Of a stretch of 64,000 nucleotides of DNA, positions 1 to 9,954 are shown piece after piece. Numbering within the stretch: position 1 is the first letter of the stretch; the number at the start of each line of letters is the position of its first letter. Made by a program: the position numbers and the translations under genes. The notes beneath the pieces were generated by a model. It was not told the DNA's origin. It saw nothing but the letters and a program-made list of their open reading frames with translations, and searched no databases. Origin of the DNA: Klebsiella oxytoca (GTDB taxonomy: Bacteria; Pseudomonadota; Gammaproteobacteria; Enterobacterales; Enterobacteriaceae); contig NZ_CP046115.1 in assembly GCF_009707385.1 (NCBI RefSeq), positions 4,340,001 through 4,404,000 of the forward strand. The letters are read 5' to 3'.

Positions 1-484
1 GCCCTCGGGTATAGCTAATCACCTCCAGCAGCAGTTCTTCAGCCTGACCGCGGCTCATTGCCGGGCCGACGGCAATGTTGCCGCAGCCGCGCGCCACGCG
101 CATGTTGATAACGCCCGGAATAAGCTCAGCATCGATCCCCACATCAATCACGTGCATCTGCGCGCCCGCCTGTGCCGCCAGCACGCAAACGCCGGTTTTA
201 CCGAGGGTCATATTCGCCGCCTGAATCGCGGTCACCGCTTTCGGCGAGATGGCGACCCCTTCATCCCACACGCCGTGGTCGGCGCACATCACCAGCAGCG
301 CCTTCTTTTTTACCTGCGGTATGCCTTCAAGACCGGGCATTCCCGCCAGCTGTACGGCAAGGTCTTCCAGGCGTCCAAGGCTTCCGGGTGGCTTCAGCAG
401 ACCATCAATATGAAGCCGGGCGCGCGCCATCGCGTTTTCATCAGGCGCGGGGATCGCGCCTAGTAGAGAGGTTAAGCTTTGCAT
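1..484 (-). CDS. cobT: CobT, nicotinate-nucleotide--dimethylbenzimidazole phosphoribosyltransferase (N-terminal part)
   Basis: This enzyme makes alpha-ribazole phosphate from nicotinate mononucleotide and 5,6-dimethylbenzimidazole for the lower ligand of B12. The reverse-strand frame opens with ATG at 484 and stays open to the window edge, giving about 161 of the roughly 355 residues usual for the family. Visible family motifs are [10 protein letters not shown] (about residue 36), CADHGV and the glycine-rich [15 protein letters not shown] near the cut. It lies 74 bp downstream of cobU in the same direction and is probably the next gene of the cbi operon. In Salmonella and E. coli, cobS sits between cobU and cobT; here it does not. 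The 3' half is outside the window. Confidence 0.93.
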   Translation of the reverse strand, partial: MQSLTSLLGAIPAPDENAMARARLHIDGLLKPPGSLGRLEDLAVQLAGMPGLEGIPQVKKKALLVMCADHGVWDEGVAISPKAVTAIQAANMTLGKTGVCVLAAQAGAQMHVIDVGIDAELIPGVINMRVARGCGNIAVGPAMSRGQAEELLLEVISYTRG

Positions 485-558
485 AGAGGTTCTCGTTATG
501 TTGGCTGGCTCACGGCGGAGCCAGCAGGAAGAATAACTCCCGGTACGGAGCGCCTGAT

Positions 559-1104
559 TTATTTGATTTTCACGCCGATGCCCGACACCACCAGCCAGAC
601 GTCGTCCGCCGCCGCCGCAAGGCGCTGGTTGACGCGCCCGGCGATATCGCGGAAATGGCGGGCCAGACGATTTTCCGGCACAATTCCCATCCCCACCTCG
701 TTGGTCACCAGCACCACCCGGGCCGGGCAGCGCTGACAGGCGGCGATCAGGAGGCTGATTTCGGCGTCAATCGCCTGCTCCATTGCCGCGTAATCCCATT
801 CGTCCGGCGAACGGTCGCCCCCCAGCGCAAACAGCAGATTGGTCACCATGGTGGTGATGCATTCCAGCAAAATCGCCTCTTCGGGGTTGATATCCGGGGT
901 TATCAGCTCATCAAGCTGCTGCCAGCGCTCGGCGGTGCGCCAGTGCGCGGGCCTGCCGTCGCGGTGGTGCTGGATCCTCGCCGCCATTTCGTCATCCAGG
1001 ATCTGCGACGTAGCGATATATAAAACCTGCGGCGCTTGCGCGATCAGCGCTTCCGCATGGCGGCTTTTTCCGCTGCGCGCCCCGCCGGTGACTAAAGTCA
1101 GCAT
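559..1104 (-). CDS. cobU: CobU, adenosylcobinamide kinase / adenosylcobinamide-phosphate guanylyltransferase
   Basis: This cytosolic bifunctional enzyme phosphorylates adenosylcobinamide and transfers GMP to it, giving AdoCbi-GDP for nucleotide loop assembly. It has 181 residues, the normal length. The P-loop GGARSGKS is at residues 7-14, and the [10 protein letters not shown] segment carries His46, which aligns with the histidine guanylylated in the Salmonella enzyme. A conserved [12 protein letters not shown] segment lies near the C terminus. The start overlaps the end of cbiP by 7 bp, consistent with translational coupling. A 74-bp gap then leads to cobT. Confidence 0.96.
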   Translation of the reverse strand: MLTLVTGGARSGKSRHAEALIAQAPQVLYIATSQILDDEMAARIQHHRDGRPAHWRTAERWQQLDELITPDINPEEAILLECITTMVTNLLFALGGDRSPDEWDYAAMEQAIDAEISLLIAACQRCPARVVLVTNEVGMGIVPENRLARHFRDIAGRVNQRLAAAADDVWLVVSGIGVKIK

Positions 1105-2621
1105 ATGGGCTCCTGATGGTGGCGCATGATGGCGTAGATTTTTTCGATATCGATATGCTGGCGCATCGCGTCGGCCAGCAGATCGAACTGACGGGATTTG
1201 TACTGCGCGTACTCGAAATCGCTATCCAGCGCCGCCAGCCCCTTACGCTGGCGCAGGCCGTTCACCAGCGCGCGGGTAAACTCATCGCTATCAAACAGGC
1301 CGTGCAGATAGGTGCCAAACGCCAGGCCGTCATCGCTGACCGCGCCGTCCGCCACGCTCAGCCCATTTTTGTGGAGTTGCATCAGCGAACGGCAGCCGTC
1401 GCGCAGCTCGGTTTCGCCCATATGAATTTCGTAGCCGCGTACGGCCAGCCCCGCCGTTGCCGCCAGCCAGTCCGGCAGCGCTGTTGCCAGAGTTGCCGTG
1501 ACCTGGGTGGTCGTCTTGCTGTGCGCAAAGTGGGTGACGGTATTAAGTAACCCCAGCCCCGGCTGCGTGCCAAGCCCCGACTCCACCTCATCGATAATGG
1601 TTTCGCCGAGCATCTGATAGCCGCCGCAGATCCCCAGCACCGGTACCCCCTGACGCCGGGCCTGCAGCACCGCGTGCGCCATGCCGCTTTCGCGCAGCCA
1701 GCGCAGGTCGCCGAGCGTATTTTTACTGCCCGGCAGGATCACCATATCCACGCCCGCCAGCTCCTGCGGCTGGCGAACATAGCGCACCCGAACATCCGGC
1801 TGCGCCGCCAGGGCGTTGAAATCGGTAAAATTAGAGATATGCGGCACCTGGACCACGGCGATATCAATATCGCGCCTGTCGGTGCGCAGGTATTTACCCT
1901 TTTGCAGCGCCACGCCGTCCTCATCTTCGAGATCGACGTCCAGCCACGGCATCACGCCGAGCACCGGAACGCCGGTGAGCGCTTCAATCTGTTCGATCCC
2001 GGAGTGCAGCAGCGTCACGTCGCCGCGAAATTTGTTAATAATCACGCCCTTGACCCGCGCGCGCTCGTGGTCATGCAGCAGCGCAAGTGTGCCGTAAATA
2101 GAGGCGAATACGCCGCCGCGATCGATATCCGCCACCAGCAGCACCGGGCACTGCGCCATCTCGGCCATGCCCATATTGACGATGTCGCGATCGCGCAGGT
2201 TAATCTCCGCCGGGCTGCCCGCCCCTTCCAGCACCAGCACATCATGTTCGGCGGCCAGGCTGTTATAGACCGCGAGGATCTGTTCGCGCAGACGCGGTTT
2301 GTACTCGTGGTAGCTCACCGCGTCCATATCGGTCGCCACCTTACCCATCAGCACCACCTGCGCTTTTCTATCGCTGGTTGGCTTGAGCAGTACCGGGTTC
2401 ATGCGCACGTCCGGGGTAATTCCCGCCGCTTCGGCCTGAAAAATCTGCGCGCGCCCCATCTCTTTACCGTCCGGCGTAATACCGGAATTAAGCGCCATAT
2501 TCTGCGATTTAAACGGCGCGGTGCGCTGCCCGTCCTGATAAAAAATGCGGCACAGCCCCGCCACCAGCACGCTTTTGCCGACGTCGGAAGCGGTGCCCTG
2601 TAACATAATTGCCAGCGTCAT
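1098..2621 (-). CDS. cbiP: CbiP, adenosylcobyric acid synthase (glutamine-hydrolysing)
   Basis: CbiP amidates the b, d, e and g side chains of adenosylcobyrinate a,c-diamide, using glutamine and ATP, to give adenosylcobyric acid. It has 507 residues, close to the usual length. The N-terminal dethiobiotin-synthetase-like domain carries the P-loop GTASDVGKS at residues 9-17. The C-terminal class I glutamine amidotransferase domain has its nucleophile in the motif [11 protein letters not shown] and a histidine in GTYLHGLF. The start overlaps the stop of cbiO by 4 bp (ATGA), and the end overlaps cobU. Confidence 0.97.
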   Translation of the reverse strand: MTLAIMLQGTASDVGKSVLVAGLCRIFYQDGQRTAPFKSQNMALNSGITPDGKEMGRAQIFQAEAAGITPDVRMNPVLLKPTSDRKAQVVLMGKVATDMDAVSYHEYKPRLREQILAVYNSLAAEHDVLVLEGAGSPAEINLRDRDIVNMGMAEMAQCPVLLVADIDRGGVFASIYGTLALLHDHERARVKGVIINKFRGDVTLLHSGIEQIEALTGVPVLGVMPWLDVDLEDEDGVALQKGKYLRTDRRDIDIAVVQVPHISNFTDFNALAAQPDVRVRYVRQPQELAGVDMVILPGSKNTLGDLRWLRESGMAHAVLQARRQGVPVLGICGGYQMLGETIIDEVESGLGTQPGLGLLNTVTHFAHSKTTTQVTATLATALPDWLAATAGLAVRGYEIHMGETELRDGCRSLMQLHKNGLSVADGAVSDDGLAFGTYLHGLFDSDEFTRALVNGLRQRKGLAALDSDFEYAQYKSRQFDLLADAMRQHIDIEKIYAIMRHHQEPIC

Positions 2622-3433
2622 GACGCCTCCTTCATCGCGTTGCTTCGCATCCGCGTAAAAAATTCTTCTTCGGTTTTACACAACGGCAGCCCGAGCTGGG
2701 CATGCAGTTTTACCAGCCACGGCTGGGTGAGTCCGGCCTCGGTCATCAGTTCACTGCGGGAAAATACCTCACCGGGTTCGCCGTGCGCCAGCACTTCGCC
2801 GCGGCGCAAAACGTATACCGCATCGCTGATTTCATAAATCAAATCGATATCGTGGCTGGAGATCGCCACGTGGTTACCCCGATCGGCAATGCGCTTAATG
2901 ATGTCGATCATCTGCGCACGTCCCGAAGGATCGAGACCCGCCGTAGGTTCGTCGAGCAGTAAATAACGCGCCTGCAGCACCAGCGCACCGGCTATCGCCA
3001 CGCGCTTTTTCTGCCCGTGGCTCAGGCATTGAATCGGCTGGTGACGAAATCCCTGGGCATCGACGAGAGTCAGGGCATCGTCCACCCGGCGGGCAATTTC
3101 CTCTTCCGCTACGCCCAGGTTCCGCAGGCTAAAGGCGATATCGCTGTCGATATCGGTATAGAAAATCTGCTGGTCCGGATCCTGGAAAACGGTCGCCACC
3201 TGCTGGCGCAGCGCCAGCAGGCCGCTTTTGCTGTAGTCCAGCGGTTTACCTTGCCACAGCACTGCCCCGCTCTGCGGACGCAGCAGACCGCTCAGGTTCA
3301 TAAACAACGTGGATTTTCCGCAGCCGTTCGCCCCCACCAGCCCGGTCACCGCGTGATGGGAAAAATCCAGCGTCAGCCCCTTCAGCACCGGCTCATCCTG
3401 ATAGCGAAACCAGAGGTCGGTCGTGGCAAGCAT
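2618..3433 (-). CDS. cbiO: CbiO, ATPase of the cobalt ECF transporter
   Basis: This is the ATP-binding subunit of the CbiMNQO energy-coupling-factor cobalt importer, on the inner face of the membrane. All ABC motifs are visible in its 271 residues: Walker [10 protein letters not shown] (34-42), a signature close to LSHGQKKRV, Walker [12 protein letters not shown] and the switch histidine in ISSHD. It follows cbiQ after 8 bp and overlaps cbiP by 4 bp. Its place inside the corrin operon supports cobalt as the substrate. Confidence 0.96.
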   Translation of the reverse strand: MLATTDLWFRYQDEPVLKGLTLDFSHHAVTGLVGANGCGKSTLFMNLSGLLRPQSGAVLWQGKPLDYSKSGLLALRQQVATVFQDPDQQIFYTDIDSDIAFSLRNLGVAEEEIARRVDDALTLVDAQGFRHQPIQCLSHGQKKRVAIAGALVLQARYLLLDEPTAGLDPSGRAQMIDIIKRIADRGNHVAISSHDIDLIYEISDAVYVLRRGEVLAHGEPGEVFSRSELMTEAGLTQPWLVKLHAQLGLPLCKTEEEFFTRMRSNAMKEAS

Positions 3434-3441
3434 ACTTATCC

Positions 3442-4122
3442 TTAGAGGTGAAAATCACCCTGATACAGTTTGATATCCAGCGTAGTGCTCATCTGCTGGT
3501 AGCGGATCATCACCCGGGTAAACAGCAGTCCGACCAGCATCGCCAGCGAACGATAGCCCTTCGGCACGCTACGGTAGCCAAAACGTAATGTTTGCGCACG
3601 GTGAATCGCCAGTGCTTCATCTAAAAGAATAAAAATAAAGCGCCAGGTCAGCAGAATTTGCTCAGTCAGCAGCCGCGGCACCCGCCCGCGCTTAAGCAGC
3701 AAAATGAGCTGCGGGAACGGCAGATTCAGCACCAGCCAGAAGGTTGAGGCCAGCGCCGCCAGGCTGCGCCAGAAGGTCTGATTGGCGGTCGTCAGCCCCT
3801 CCGAGGTGATACCCAGCCAGACGCTGCCCAGCGGCAGACCCACCAGCAGATCGTGTGGATTGCGGCTGACGCTAAACAGAATGGTCAGCACGCCGATCAG
3901 CAGAAAGCCGAACGGCAGCGCCATCCAGCGGCACCAGCGCCACGGCGAGACCCGCAGCAGCCAGCAGGTTAAGGCGGCAATCAATGCCATTTCGATACCC
4001 TGCCCCAGCGGAGGCAGGGTAAAGGCCAGCACCATCAGCAGCAGCCAGAAACAGAACTTGCGCTCCGGTGCGACGTGAAACCAGCGGCTCTGATAGCTGA
4101 GTCGGTCAAACCCGGTCATCAC
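3442..4122 (-). CDS. cbiQ: CbiQ, transmembrane coupling subunit of the cobalt ECF transporter
   Basis: CbiQ is the T-component that links the CbiO ATPase to the substrate-capture subunits CbiM and CbiN. The protein has 226 residues with about five hydrophobic segments and charged cytoplasmic stretches in the middle (LLKRGRVPRLL, IHRAQTLRFGYR) of the kind that contact the ATPase. The start overlaps cbiN by 17 bp. Confidence 0.94.
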   Translation of the reverse strand: MMTGFDRLSYQSRWFHVAPERKFCFWLLLMVLAFTLPPLGQGIEMALIAALTCWLLRVSPWRWCRWMALPFGFLLIGVLTILFSVSRNPHDLLVGLPLGSVWLGITSEGLTTANQTFWRSLAALASTFWLVLNLPFPQLILLLKRGRVPRLLTEQILLTWRFIFILLDEALAIHRAQTLRFGYRSVPKGYRSLAMLVGLLFTRVMIRYQQMSTTLDIKLYQGDFHL

Positions 4123-4387
4123 GGCGCTGTCTGCCTTTGCTGTAGCCCAGAATATAGAAAATTACCGCCGCGCCGAGAGAGCCCTGGAGCGTAAACAGCA
4201 GGCTCTCAATTTCCCCGCTTGCCGGTTCGTACAGCGGCTGGAACCACGGCTCATAATGTGGTGCGACCACCTGAATCTGGCTCTCCGCCTCACCGTCCGA
4301 ACCGCCGAATTCGCCGCCGTGATCGACAAAAAACGGCAGGATCACCAGCGCCACCACCATGGCTAACAATATCAGCGTCTTTTTCAT
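4106..4387 (-). CDS. cbiN: CbiN, small subunit of the cobalt ECF transporter
   Basis: CbiN is a 93-residue membrane protein required with CbiM for cobalt capture. An N-terminal hydrophobic helix (residues 3-20) and a second one (about 69-83) flank an acidic periplasmic loop rich in Gly, Glu and Asp. It begins 1 bp after the cbiM stop and overlaps cbiQ by 17 bp, so the order M-N-Q-O is kept. Confidence 0.94.
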   Translation of the reverse strand: MKKTLILLAMVVALVILPFFVDHGGEFGGSDGEAESQIQVVAPHYEPWFQPLYEPASGEIESLLFTLQGSLGAAVIFYILGYSKGRQRRDDRV

Positions 4388-4388
4388 G

Positions 4389-5126
4389 TTAATGCCCCTG
4401 TGCGGTAATCAGCTGACGTTTGGTCAACTGGTCATAGATCATGACGGTTAATAGTCCTTCAGCAATGGCGATCGGGATCTGCGTCAGGCAGAAGATCCCC
4501 ATAAACTTGACGATCGAGCCGGTGGCTCCGGCGGTCGGATCCGGGAAGGCGACGCCAAGCTGTACCGAGGTCACAAAGTAGGTCACCAGATCCGCCAGCA
4601 TCGCGCAGAGAAACACCCCGACGTCGCGGCGAATGCCCGCGCGGCAGGCCATTTTCCACACCATATAGCCGACCACCGGCCCGATCACCGCCATCGACAT
4701 GCCGTTAGCGCCAAGCGTCGTCAGCCCGCCGTGCGCCAGCAGCAGCGCCTGGAACAGCAGCACGATAGCACCGAGGATCGCCACCACGCCCGGTCCGAAC
4801 AAAATGACCGCCAGGCCGACGCCGGTCGGATGCGAACAGCTGCCGGTAACGGAGGGAATTTTCAGCGCCGAGAGGACAAAAATAAACGCCCCGCACAGCG
4901 CCAGCAGCACTTTCTGATTGTTATCTTCCTGCACGATGCGGCGCAGGCGCACCAGTCCGTACCACAGACAGGGTAAAAACAGTAGCCACCACACCAAAGC
5001 CCACATCGGCGGTAAAAAGCCCTCCATGATGTGCATCGCGAAAGCCTGTTCGGGAACCACTATCAGCAATAGCGCCGCAGCTAACCCGCTGAAAGACAGC
5101 TGTTTTAGCTGTTGTTCAAGTTTCAT
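4389..5126 (-). CDS. cbiM: CbiM, substrate-capture subunit of the cobalt ECF transporter
   Basis: CbiM is the integral membrane component that binds cobalt. I chose the ATG at 5126, giving 245 residues beginning MKLEQQ, because this is the length of the Salmonella protein and because this ATG overlaps the cbiL stop as ATGA. An upstream in-frame ATG at 5141 would add only five residues. A leader helix ends in AFA just before MHIMEGFLPP; in this family the new N-terminal Met-His contributes metal ligands. A further conserved histidine lies in SCSHPTGVGL. About six more hydrophobic segments follow. Confidence 0.96.
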   Translation of the reverse strand: MKLEQQLKQLSFSGLAAALLLIVVPEQAFAMHIMEGFLPPMWALVWWLLFLPCLWYGLVRLRRIVQEDNNQKVLLALCGAFIFVLSALKIPSVTGSCSHPTGVGLAVILFGPGVVAILGAIVLLFQALLLAHGGLTTLGANGMSMAVIGPVVGYMVWKMACRAGIRRDVGVFLCAMLADLVTYFVTSVQLGVAFPDPTAGATGSIVKFMGIFCLTQIPIAIAEGLLTVMIYDQLTKRQLITAQGH

Positions 5127-5836
5127 TCTGCATACTCCCACTGTTTATTGACCAGAATGGTCGAGAAATAGGGCAGCGGCTGGTCGTCGCTGACGTCATT
5201 GAGATGGCGCCAGCACTGCTCGCCCGGCAGCGTGGCTTCGGACATCATCAGCGCGGCATCCAGCAGACCGTTTTTCGCCAGCAGCGCTTTGATGCGGGAA
5301 AACCGCCCGTACACTTTCATCAGCACCAGACTTTCATGCTGGCGCAGCGCCCGTTCAATTTCGTCTTCCGGCGCGGTACAAGAAACGACCGCCAGAGATT
5401 GCTGCTCCATGGCCAGCGGCGTTTTTGCACGCGCGGCGATGGCGGCGAAAGAGGTGACGCCGGGAACAATCTCCAGCCACTGCGGGCTGCCGATACGCTG
5501 GAGTAAGAACACCCAGGTGCTGAACAGCATGGCGTCGCCGAGGGTAATAAAGCCGACCTGCTTGCCTGCTTCCACTTCCTGAACCAGCGCGGCGGCCACC
5601 TCGTCCCACACCGCCTCTTTTTCCGCGCTGTCGGCGCTCATCGGGAAATGGCAGCAGCGTACTTCGGTCCGTTCGCCGATATACTCGCGCACGATGGAGA
5701 GCGCGAGGCTGTCGCCGCCTTTACGCCCGGCGGGGGCGTAGAGAATGTCCAGCTTGCCCAGCACCCGCGCCGCGCGCACGGTGATCAGGTCGGCGGCGCC
5801 CGGCCCGGTGCTCAGGGCATACAGTTTACCGCTCAT
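5123..5836 (-). CDS. cbiL: CbiL, cobalt-precorrin-2 C20-methyltransferase
   Basis: CbiL uses S-adenosylmethionine to methylate C20 of cobalt-precorrin-2. The frame is open upstream to 5971, but the ATG at 5836 fits the family: it gives 237 residues starting MSGKLYALSTGPG, with the SAM-binding glycine motif at the N terminus, and overlaps the cbiK stop as ATGA. Other tetrapyrrole-methylase features are the TLGDAMLFSTW segment and VPGVTSFAAIAAR. The stop overlaps the cbiM start. Confidence 0.96.
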   Translation of the reverse strand: MSGKLYALSTGPGAADLITVRAARVLGKLDILYAPAGRKGGDSLALSIVREYIGERTEVRCCHFPMSADSAEKEAVWDEVAAALVQEVEAGKQVGFITLGDAMLFSTWVFLLQRIGSPQWLEIVPGVTSFAAIAARAKTPLAMEQQSLAVVSCTAPEDEIERALRQHESLVLMKVYGRFSRIKALLAKNGLLDAALMMSEATLPGEQCWRHLNDVSDDQPLPYFSTILVNKQWEYAE

Positions 5837-6627
5837 GCCGCCTCCTCCATCGCCTGGCTCAACACCTGCTGCAGGTGGGCGACGAACATCGCGCGCACCG
5901 CCGGGTTTTCTCCCAGCCCGTTCAGCCACGGCGTCGCCGTAATACCAGCGGCGTTGAACAGCGTTTTCCACGAGTCCTCTTCGTCCGAGGCCATATCGTT
6001 AATGGCGTGATCGCCGGCCACCAGCATCAGCGGCATCAGGTGCACGCCCTTCACTCCCTGCTGGCGCAGGCTATCGATAAGAATATCGACTTCCGGATAG
6101 CTCTCGACCGCGCCGACCCGCGCCGGGAAACGCTTCGCCGTCATCATATGGTCCAGACAGGCGTAGGCGGCGAAAGCGTGATGGCTGGCGCCGTGGCCCA
6201 TAAAGACCACCGTTTCATCGGCGGCAAGCGGCGGCATCTGCTGGCGCAGCGCCTGCATCAGCTGGACATAGTCGTCGTGACTGCTGAGCAGCGGCGCGCC
6301 CAGCGTCAGGCGGGCGAACAGCGGGCGCATACTCTGCACTTCGCGAACGATTTTTTCGTATTCATCACCGTTAATGATGTGCAGCGACTGAATCGCCACG
6401 TCCTGGTAGCCCTGCTCGGCCAGCTTCTGCAACGCCTGCAGCGGCGTATCAATCTCGATACCGTCGCGCTGTTTGAGCTTGCGGATAATCATTCCGGAGG
6501 TAAAGGCGCGAAACGTGTCACGATCCGGGCAGCTGGCCGCCAGCTCACGCTCGCAGGCGACAATATTTTTTTCACAGGTGTCGGGATAGCTGGTGCCAAA
6601 ACTGACCACCAGAAGCGCTTTTTTCAT
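5833..6627 (-). CDS. cbiK: CbiK, anaerobic sirohydrochlorin cobaltochelatase
   Basis: CbiK inserts Co2+ into sirohydrochlorin, the committing step of the anaerobic corrin route. It has 264 residues, the usual length. The metal-binding residues known from Salmonella CbiK are all in place: His145 in VFMGHG, Glu175 in GAVESYPEVD and His207 in AGDHAIND. No signal peptide is visible, so the enzyme should be cytosolic. It begins 10 bp after cbiJ and overlaps cbiL by 4 bp. Confidence 0.97.
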   Translation of the reverse strand: MKKALLVVSFGTSYPDTCEKNIVACERELAASCPDRDTFRAFTSGMIIRKLKQRDGIEIDTPLQALQKLAEQGYQDVAIQSLHIINGDEYEKIVREVQSMRPLFARLTLGAPLLSSHDDYVQLMQALRQQMPPLAADETVVFMGHGASHHAFAAYACLDHMMTAKRFPARVGAVESYPEVDILIDSLRQQGVKGVHLMPLMLVAGDHAINDMASDEEDSWKTLFNAAGITATPWLNGLGENPAVRAMFVAHLQQVLSQAMEEAA

Positions 6628-6637
6628 TTCTGACTCC

Positions 6638-7423
6638 TTAAGCAGCGGCCAGCCAGCGCGCTAAGCGCCGGGCAAAGGCAGCCTGACTTTCCAGTAACTC
6701 TTCACCCGTCACCAGCGGTGTCGGGCGCGTAATCACGATGCAGGGGATACCGGCATCCAGACAGGGTTGTACTTTTTCCTGAAAACCACCTTCCGCACCG
6801 GAAGCCTTGGTGATCACCACATCGGCCCGGCACTGGCGGTAAAAAGCGGCGTTAAACTCGGCGCTGAATGGCCCGCACAGGGCGAAGATTTCGCCGACGC
6901 CAAAACCAAGTTCAGCGCACTGCGCGATGACATCGGCTACCGGCAACACCCGGGCGAGCAGCGTTTTTTCACCCAGCCCCGCCCGCCAGCGCGCCAGATC
7001 TTTGCTTCCCGTAGTAAGCAGCACGCGCTGGCCGAAGCGCCGCGCCACCTCGCAGGCTTGTTCAATGCTCTGCACGGTATAGAGCAGAGGATGCGTCAGG
7101 TCGCTCAGCTGCTCAGGGCGCTGATAGCGGCTGAGCAGCACGCCGGCGGTTTCGCAGGCCCGGACGATATTGCGGCTCACCGCTTCGGCGTAGGGGTGCG
7201 AAGCGTCAATCACCCAGCGGGTCCGGTTAGCCTTCAGCCAGGCGATCATCTCCTCCAGCTCGAGACGCCCGCAGCGCACCTGGCCCTGAATACCGCCCGC
7301 CAGCTGCTGGCCGGTCGGCGTCGCCACCGACAGGGTGTATTTGACCTGCGCCGCGTCCAGCTGCTGGCACAGCGCCCGCGCGTCGCTGGTTCCGCCCATC
7401 ACCAGCACTTCGCCGTGGCTCAC
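6638..7423 (-). CDS. cbiJ: CbiJ, cobalt-precorrin-6A reductase
   Basis: CbiJ reduces the macrocycle of cobalt-precorrin-6A with a nicotinamide cofactor. I place the start at a GTG at 7423, which overlaps the TGA of cbiH as GTGA and gives 261 residues, matching the family. The ATG at 7546 in the same frame lies inside cbiH and would add a non-homologous stretch. The N terminus has the dinucleotide-binding motif VMGGTSDARAL. DASHPYAEAVS and TKASGAEGGF are conserved segments further on. Confidence 0.94.
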   Translation of the reverse strand: MSHGEVLVMGGTSDARALCQQLDAAQVKYTLSVATPTGQQLAGGIQGQVRCGRLELEEMIAWLKANRTRWVIDASHPYAEAVSRNIVRACETAGVLLSRYQRPEQLSDLTHPLLYTVQSIEQACEVARRFGQRVLLTTGSKDLARWRAGLGEKTLLARVLPVADVIAQCAELGFGVGEIFALCGPFSAEFNAAFYRQCRADVVITKASGAEGGFQEKVQPCLDAGIPCIVITRPTPLVTGEELLESQAAFARRLARWLAAA

Positions 7424-8145
7424 AGCACGTAGCCTCGCGGGGTGATCATCAGTCCATCCTGGATATAGGTCGCTTTGTTGCCGACGATCACCAGGCTGGT
7501 CATATCGACCGGTGCAAAATCCATTTCCCCCAGGGTGGTCAGCCATTTCTCCTGCTTTTTACGTCCGGCGGATTTCACGACCCCCACCGGGGTCTGCGCG
7601 CTTTTACTGGCCGACAGCAGCTCAAAGGCGCGCGCCAGATGGCCCTCGCGGCCGCGGCTGCGCGGATTGTAAAAACAGATGACGAAGTCGGCTTCCCCGG
7701 CGGCGACAATGCGCTTTTCGATTACCGGCCACGGGGTCAGCAGGTCGCTGAGGCTGATATGGCAGAAGTCGTGCATCAGCGGCGCGCCCAGCAGCGAGGC
7801 GGCGGCAATGCTGGCGGTCATCCCCGGGATCAGGCGGACTTCCACATCCAGCTTCTGCTTGCTGACCAGTTCGAGCACCAGTCCGGCCATGCCGTAAATA
7901 CCGGCATCGCCGCTGCTGATCAGCGCCACGTTATGCCCGGCCTGCGCCAGCTCAATCGCCGCCTGGCAGCGCTCAATCTCTTTGCACATCCCGGTTTTGA
8001 TTACCTGCTTATCGCCGGTAAAGGCTTTCACCAGGTGCGTGTAGGTCTTATAGCCAACGACGATTTCCGCCGCCTGCAGCGCTTCAATGGCCTCCATGGT
8101 CATCATGGACTGCGAGCCAGGGCCGATTCCGATTACGCTTAACAT
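7420..8145 (-). CDS. cbiH: CbiH, cobalt-factor III C17-methyltransferase
   Basis: CbiH methylates C17 and drives ring contraction of cobalt-factor III. Its 241 residues show the tetrapyrrole methylase fold: GIGPGSQ at the N terminus, SSGDAGIYGMAG near residue 80 and CFYNPRSRGREGH. Its ATG overlaps the cbiG stop by one base (TAATG), and its stop overlaps the GTG start of cbiJ. Confidence 0.96.
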   Translation of the reverse strand: MLSVIGIGPGSQSMMTMEAIEALQAAEIVVGYKTYTHLVKAFTGDKQVIKTGMCKEIERCQAAIELAQAGHNVALISSGDAGIYGMAGLVLELVSKQKLDVEVRLIPGMTASIAAASLLGAPLMHDFCHISLSDLLTPWPVIEKRIVAAGEADFVICFYNPRSRGREGHLARAFELLSASKSAQTPVGVVKSAGRKKQEKWLTTLGEMDFAPVDMTSLVIVGNKATYIQDGLMITPRGYVL

Positions 8146-9200
8146 TAGTGTGAAACTCCCAAAGTAATAGTGACGCCCTGTTCACGCAGGGTTTCGCCTA
8201 ACAGTTGCCCATGGCTCAGCAGCCAGGCCGCCGGACCGGATACGCTCCCCACGCCGACGGTATTTCTGACGAACGCAGAAGCGGGAAAGTGATGCTCATG
8301 CTCGCGCAGCGCATCGGCGGTAAAAGTTTCAAACGGCACGCGGCAGCAGGAAGCCAGCTGAATCAGCCCCTGCTCGTGCTTCTTCAGCGTGACGCTGCCG
8401 ATGGCTTTCAGCGCCAGCGGATCGAGACGCTGCGCCTCAAGCTGACGCGCCAGCAGCGCCGCTAATAGCGGGAATGGCGTATCGCGGCGGCAGCCAATCC
8501 CGGCGACCACCCGCTGCGGCACCAGCTTCCAGTGCGGCACGGCGATCGGCGGCAGTTCGTTGCGCAATGTGATGCAGACCAGCGCGTCCAGCTCGGGAAG
8601 CTGATGCAAATCGGTCACGGTAATAAACCCGCGCCGGTCGCAGCGGCTGACCTCTTCATCCAGCTCGTCGTCCCACCACAGACCGACGCGCTGATGGCTG
8701 ACCAGCATCTGGTTGACGGTTTTCACCGCCGCGCGGAAGTCGGTCATCCGGGCATTCAGCTGGAACGCCAGCGTATCCAGCGCCGCCATCTCGTTGACGT
8801 CGGTGGCGGTAGTGATCACCGGGTCGGCGCCGAGCATCCCCGCCAGATAGCGGCTGAGGGCATTGGCTCCACCCGCGTGGCCGGAAAGCAGGCTAATGAC
8901 GTGCTGGCCCTGCTCGTCAATCACCACCACCGCCGGGTCGCTGAATTTGTCATTCACCAGCGGCGCCAGCACGCGTACCGCAATCCCGGTCGCACCGATG
9001 AAAATCAGCGCCGAATAGCTGCAGAAGGCCTCGCGCGCGGCGCTGGCAAAGCCGTTTTCAAAGGGGAGAAATCCCTCCTCCAGCAGCTTCTCGCTGGTAA
9101 AGCAGGTTAACGGCAGCATCGCCGCCAGCCGTTTCGCCAGCCGAACGCCGCCGGGAGTCAGGCAGAAGAGCGCGATAGATTCAGGCTTTACGGTATTCAT
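8145..9200 (-). CDS. cbiG: CbiG, cobalt-precorrin-5A hydrolase
   Basis: CbiG opens the delta-lactone of cobalt-precorrin-5A and releases the two-carbon fragment as acetaldehyde. The ATG at 9200 gives 351 residues beginning MNTVKPES, the length of the Salmonella protein. An in-frame upstream ATG at 9293 lies inside cbiF and is unlikely. The N-terminal domain has [13 protein letters not shown] and [18 protein letters not shown]; the C-terminal domain has [10 protein letters not shown]. The start overlaps the end of cbiF by 20 bp. Confidence 0.96.
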   Translation of the reverse strand: MNTVKPESIALFCLTPGGVRLAKRLAAMLPLTCFTSEKLLEEGFLPFENGFASAAREAFCSYSALIFIGATGIAVRVLAPLVNDKFSDPAVVVIDEQGQHVISLLSGHAGGANALSRYLAGMLGADPVITTATDVNEMAALDTLAFQLNARMTDFRAAVKTVNQMLVSHQRVGLWWDDELDEEVSRCDRRGFITVTDLHQLPELDALVCITLRNELPPIAVPHWKLVPQRVVAGIGCRRDTPFPLLAALLARQLEAQRLDPLALKAIGSVTLKKHEQGLIQLASCCRVPFETFTADALREHEHHFPASAFVRNTVGVGSVSGPAAWLLSHGQLLGETLREQGVTITLGVSH

Positions 9201-9954
9201 GGCTAAAGTCCGCCGCGTAGAGTTTTGAGTAGTGATACTCCGAGCCGAGGAAATTGCCGACCAGAATAAGCGCCGTTTTGCGGATCCCCGCATCGCGCAC
9301 TTTGTCGCCGATATCCGCCAGGGTACCGCGCACGGTCTGACTTTCCGGCCAGGTCGCTTTATAGATCACCGCCACCGGCGTGGTTGCCGGATAGCCGCCT
9401 TCAATCAGGCGCTCCGCTACCCGGTGAATGCGCTGTACCGAGAGATATATCGCCATCGAGGTCTGGTGGCTGGCAAAGGATTCAAGCTGCTCGCGCTCCG
9501 GTACCGGCGTGCGCCCTTCGAGGCGGGTGATAATCAGGCTCTGGGAAACTTCAGGCACGGTGTACTCGACGCCCAGCTCCGCCGCCGCCCCCAGAAACGC
9601 GCTGACGCCCGGCACCACCTGCCAGTCGATGCCGCGTTTGCTCAGCTCTTCCCCCTGCTCGCGGACCGAGCCGTACAGCGAGACGTCTCCGGTCTGTAAG
9701 CGCACTACCGTTTTCCCGGCTTTCACCCCGGCTTCCATCAGGTCGAGAATTTGCTCCAGATGCAGTTCGGCGCTGTCGTGACACTCGGCGCCTGGCGGAC
9801 AATACTCCAGAAGCTCGGTGTTAATCAGCGATCCGGCGTAGATCACCACCTGGGCCTGCTGTAACAAGCGGTAGCCCTTGAGGGTAATCAGCTCACGGTC
9901 GCCCGGCCCTGCGCCAACGAACCACACACTACGGGGATCAAATGTCTCAGCCAT
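9181..9954 (-). CDS. cbiF: CbiF, cobalt-precorrin-4 C11-methyltransferase
   Basis: CbiF methylates C11 of cobalt-precorrin-4. The ATG at 9954 gives 257 residues beginning MAETFDPR, as in Salmonella. The alternative ATG at 9984 adds ten residues that belong to the overlap with cbiT. SAM-binding and catalytic segments are [28 protein letters not shown] and [15 protein letters not shown]. It overlaps cbiT by 8 bp and cbiG by 20 bp. Confidence 0.97.
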   Translation of the reverse strand: MAETFDPRSVWFVGAGPGDRELITLKGYRLLQQAQVVIYAGSLINTELLEYCPPGAECHDSAELHLEQILDLMEAGVKAGKTVVRLQTGDVSLYGSVREQGEELSKRGIDWQVVPGVSAFLGAAAELGVEYTVPEVSQSLIITRLEGRTPVPEREQLESFASHQTSMAIYLSVQRIHRVAERLIEGGYPATTPVAVIYKATWPESQTVRGTLADIGDKVRDAGIRKTALILVGNFLGSEYHYSKLYAADFSHEYRKA

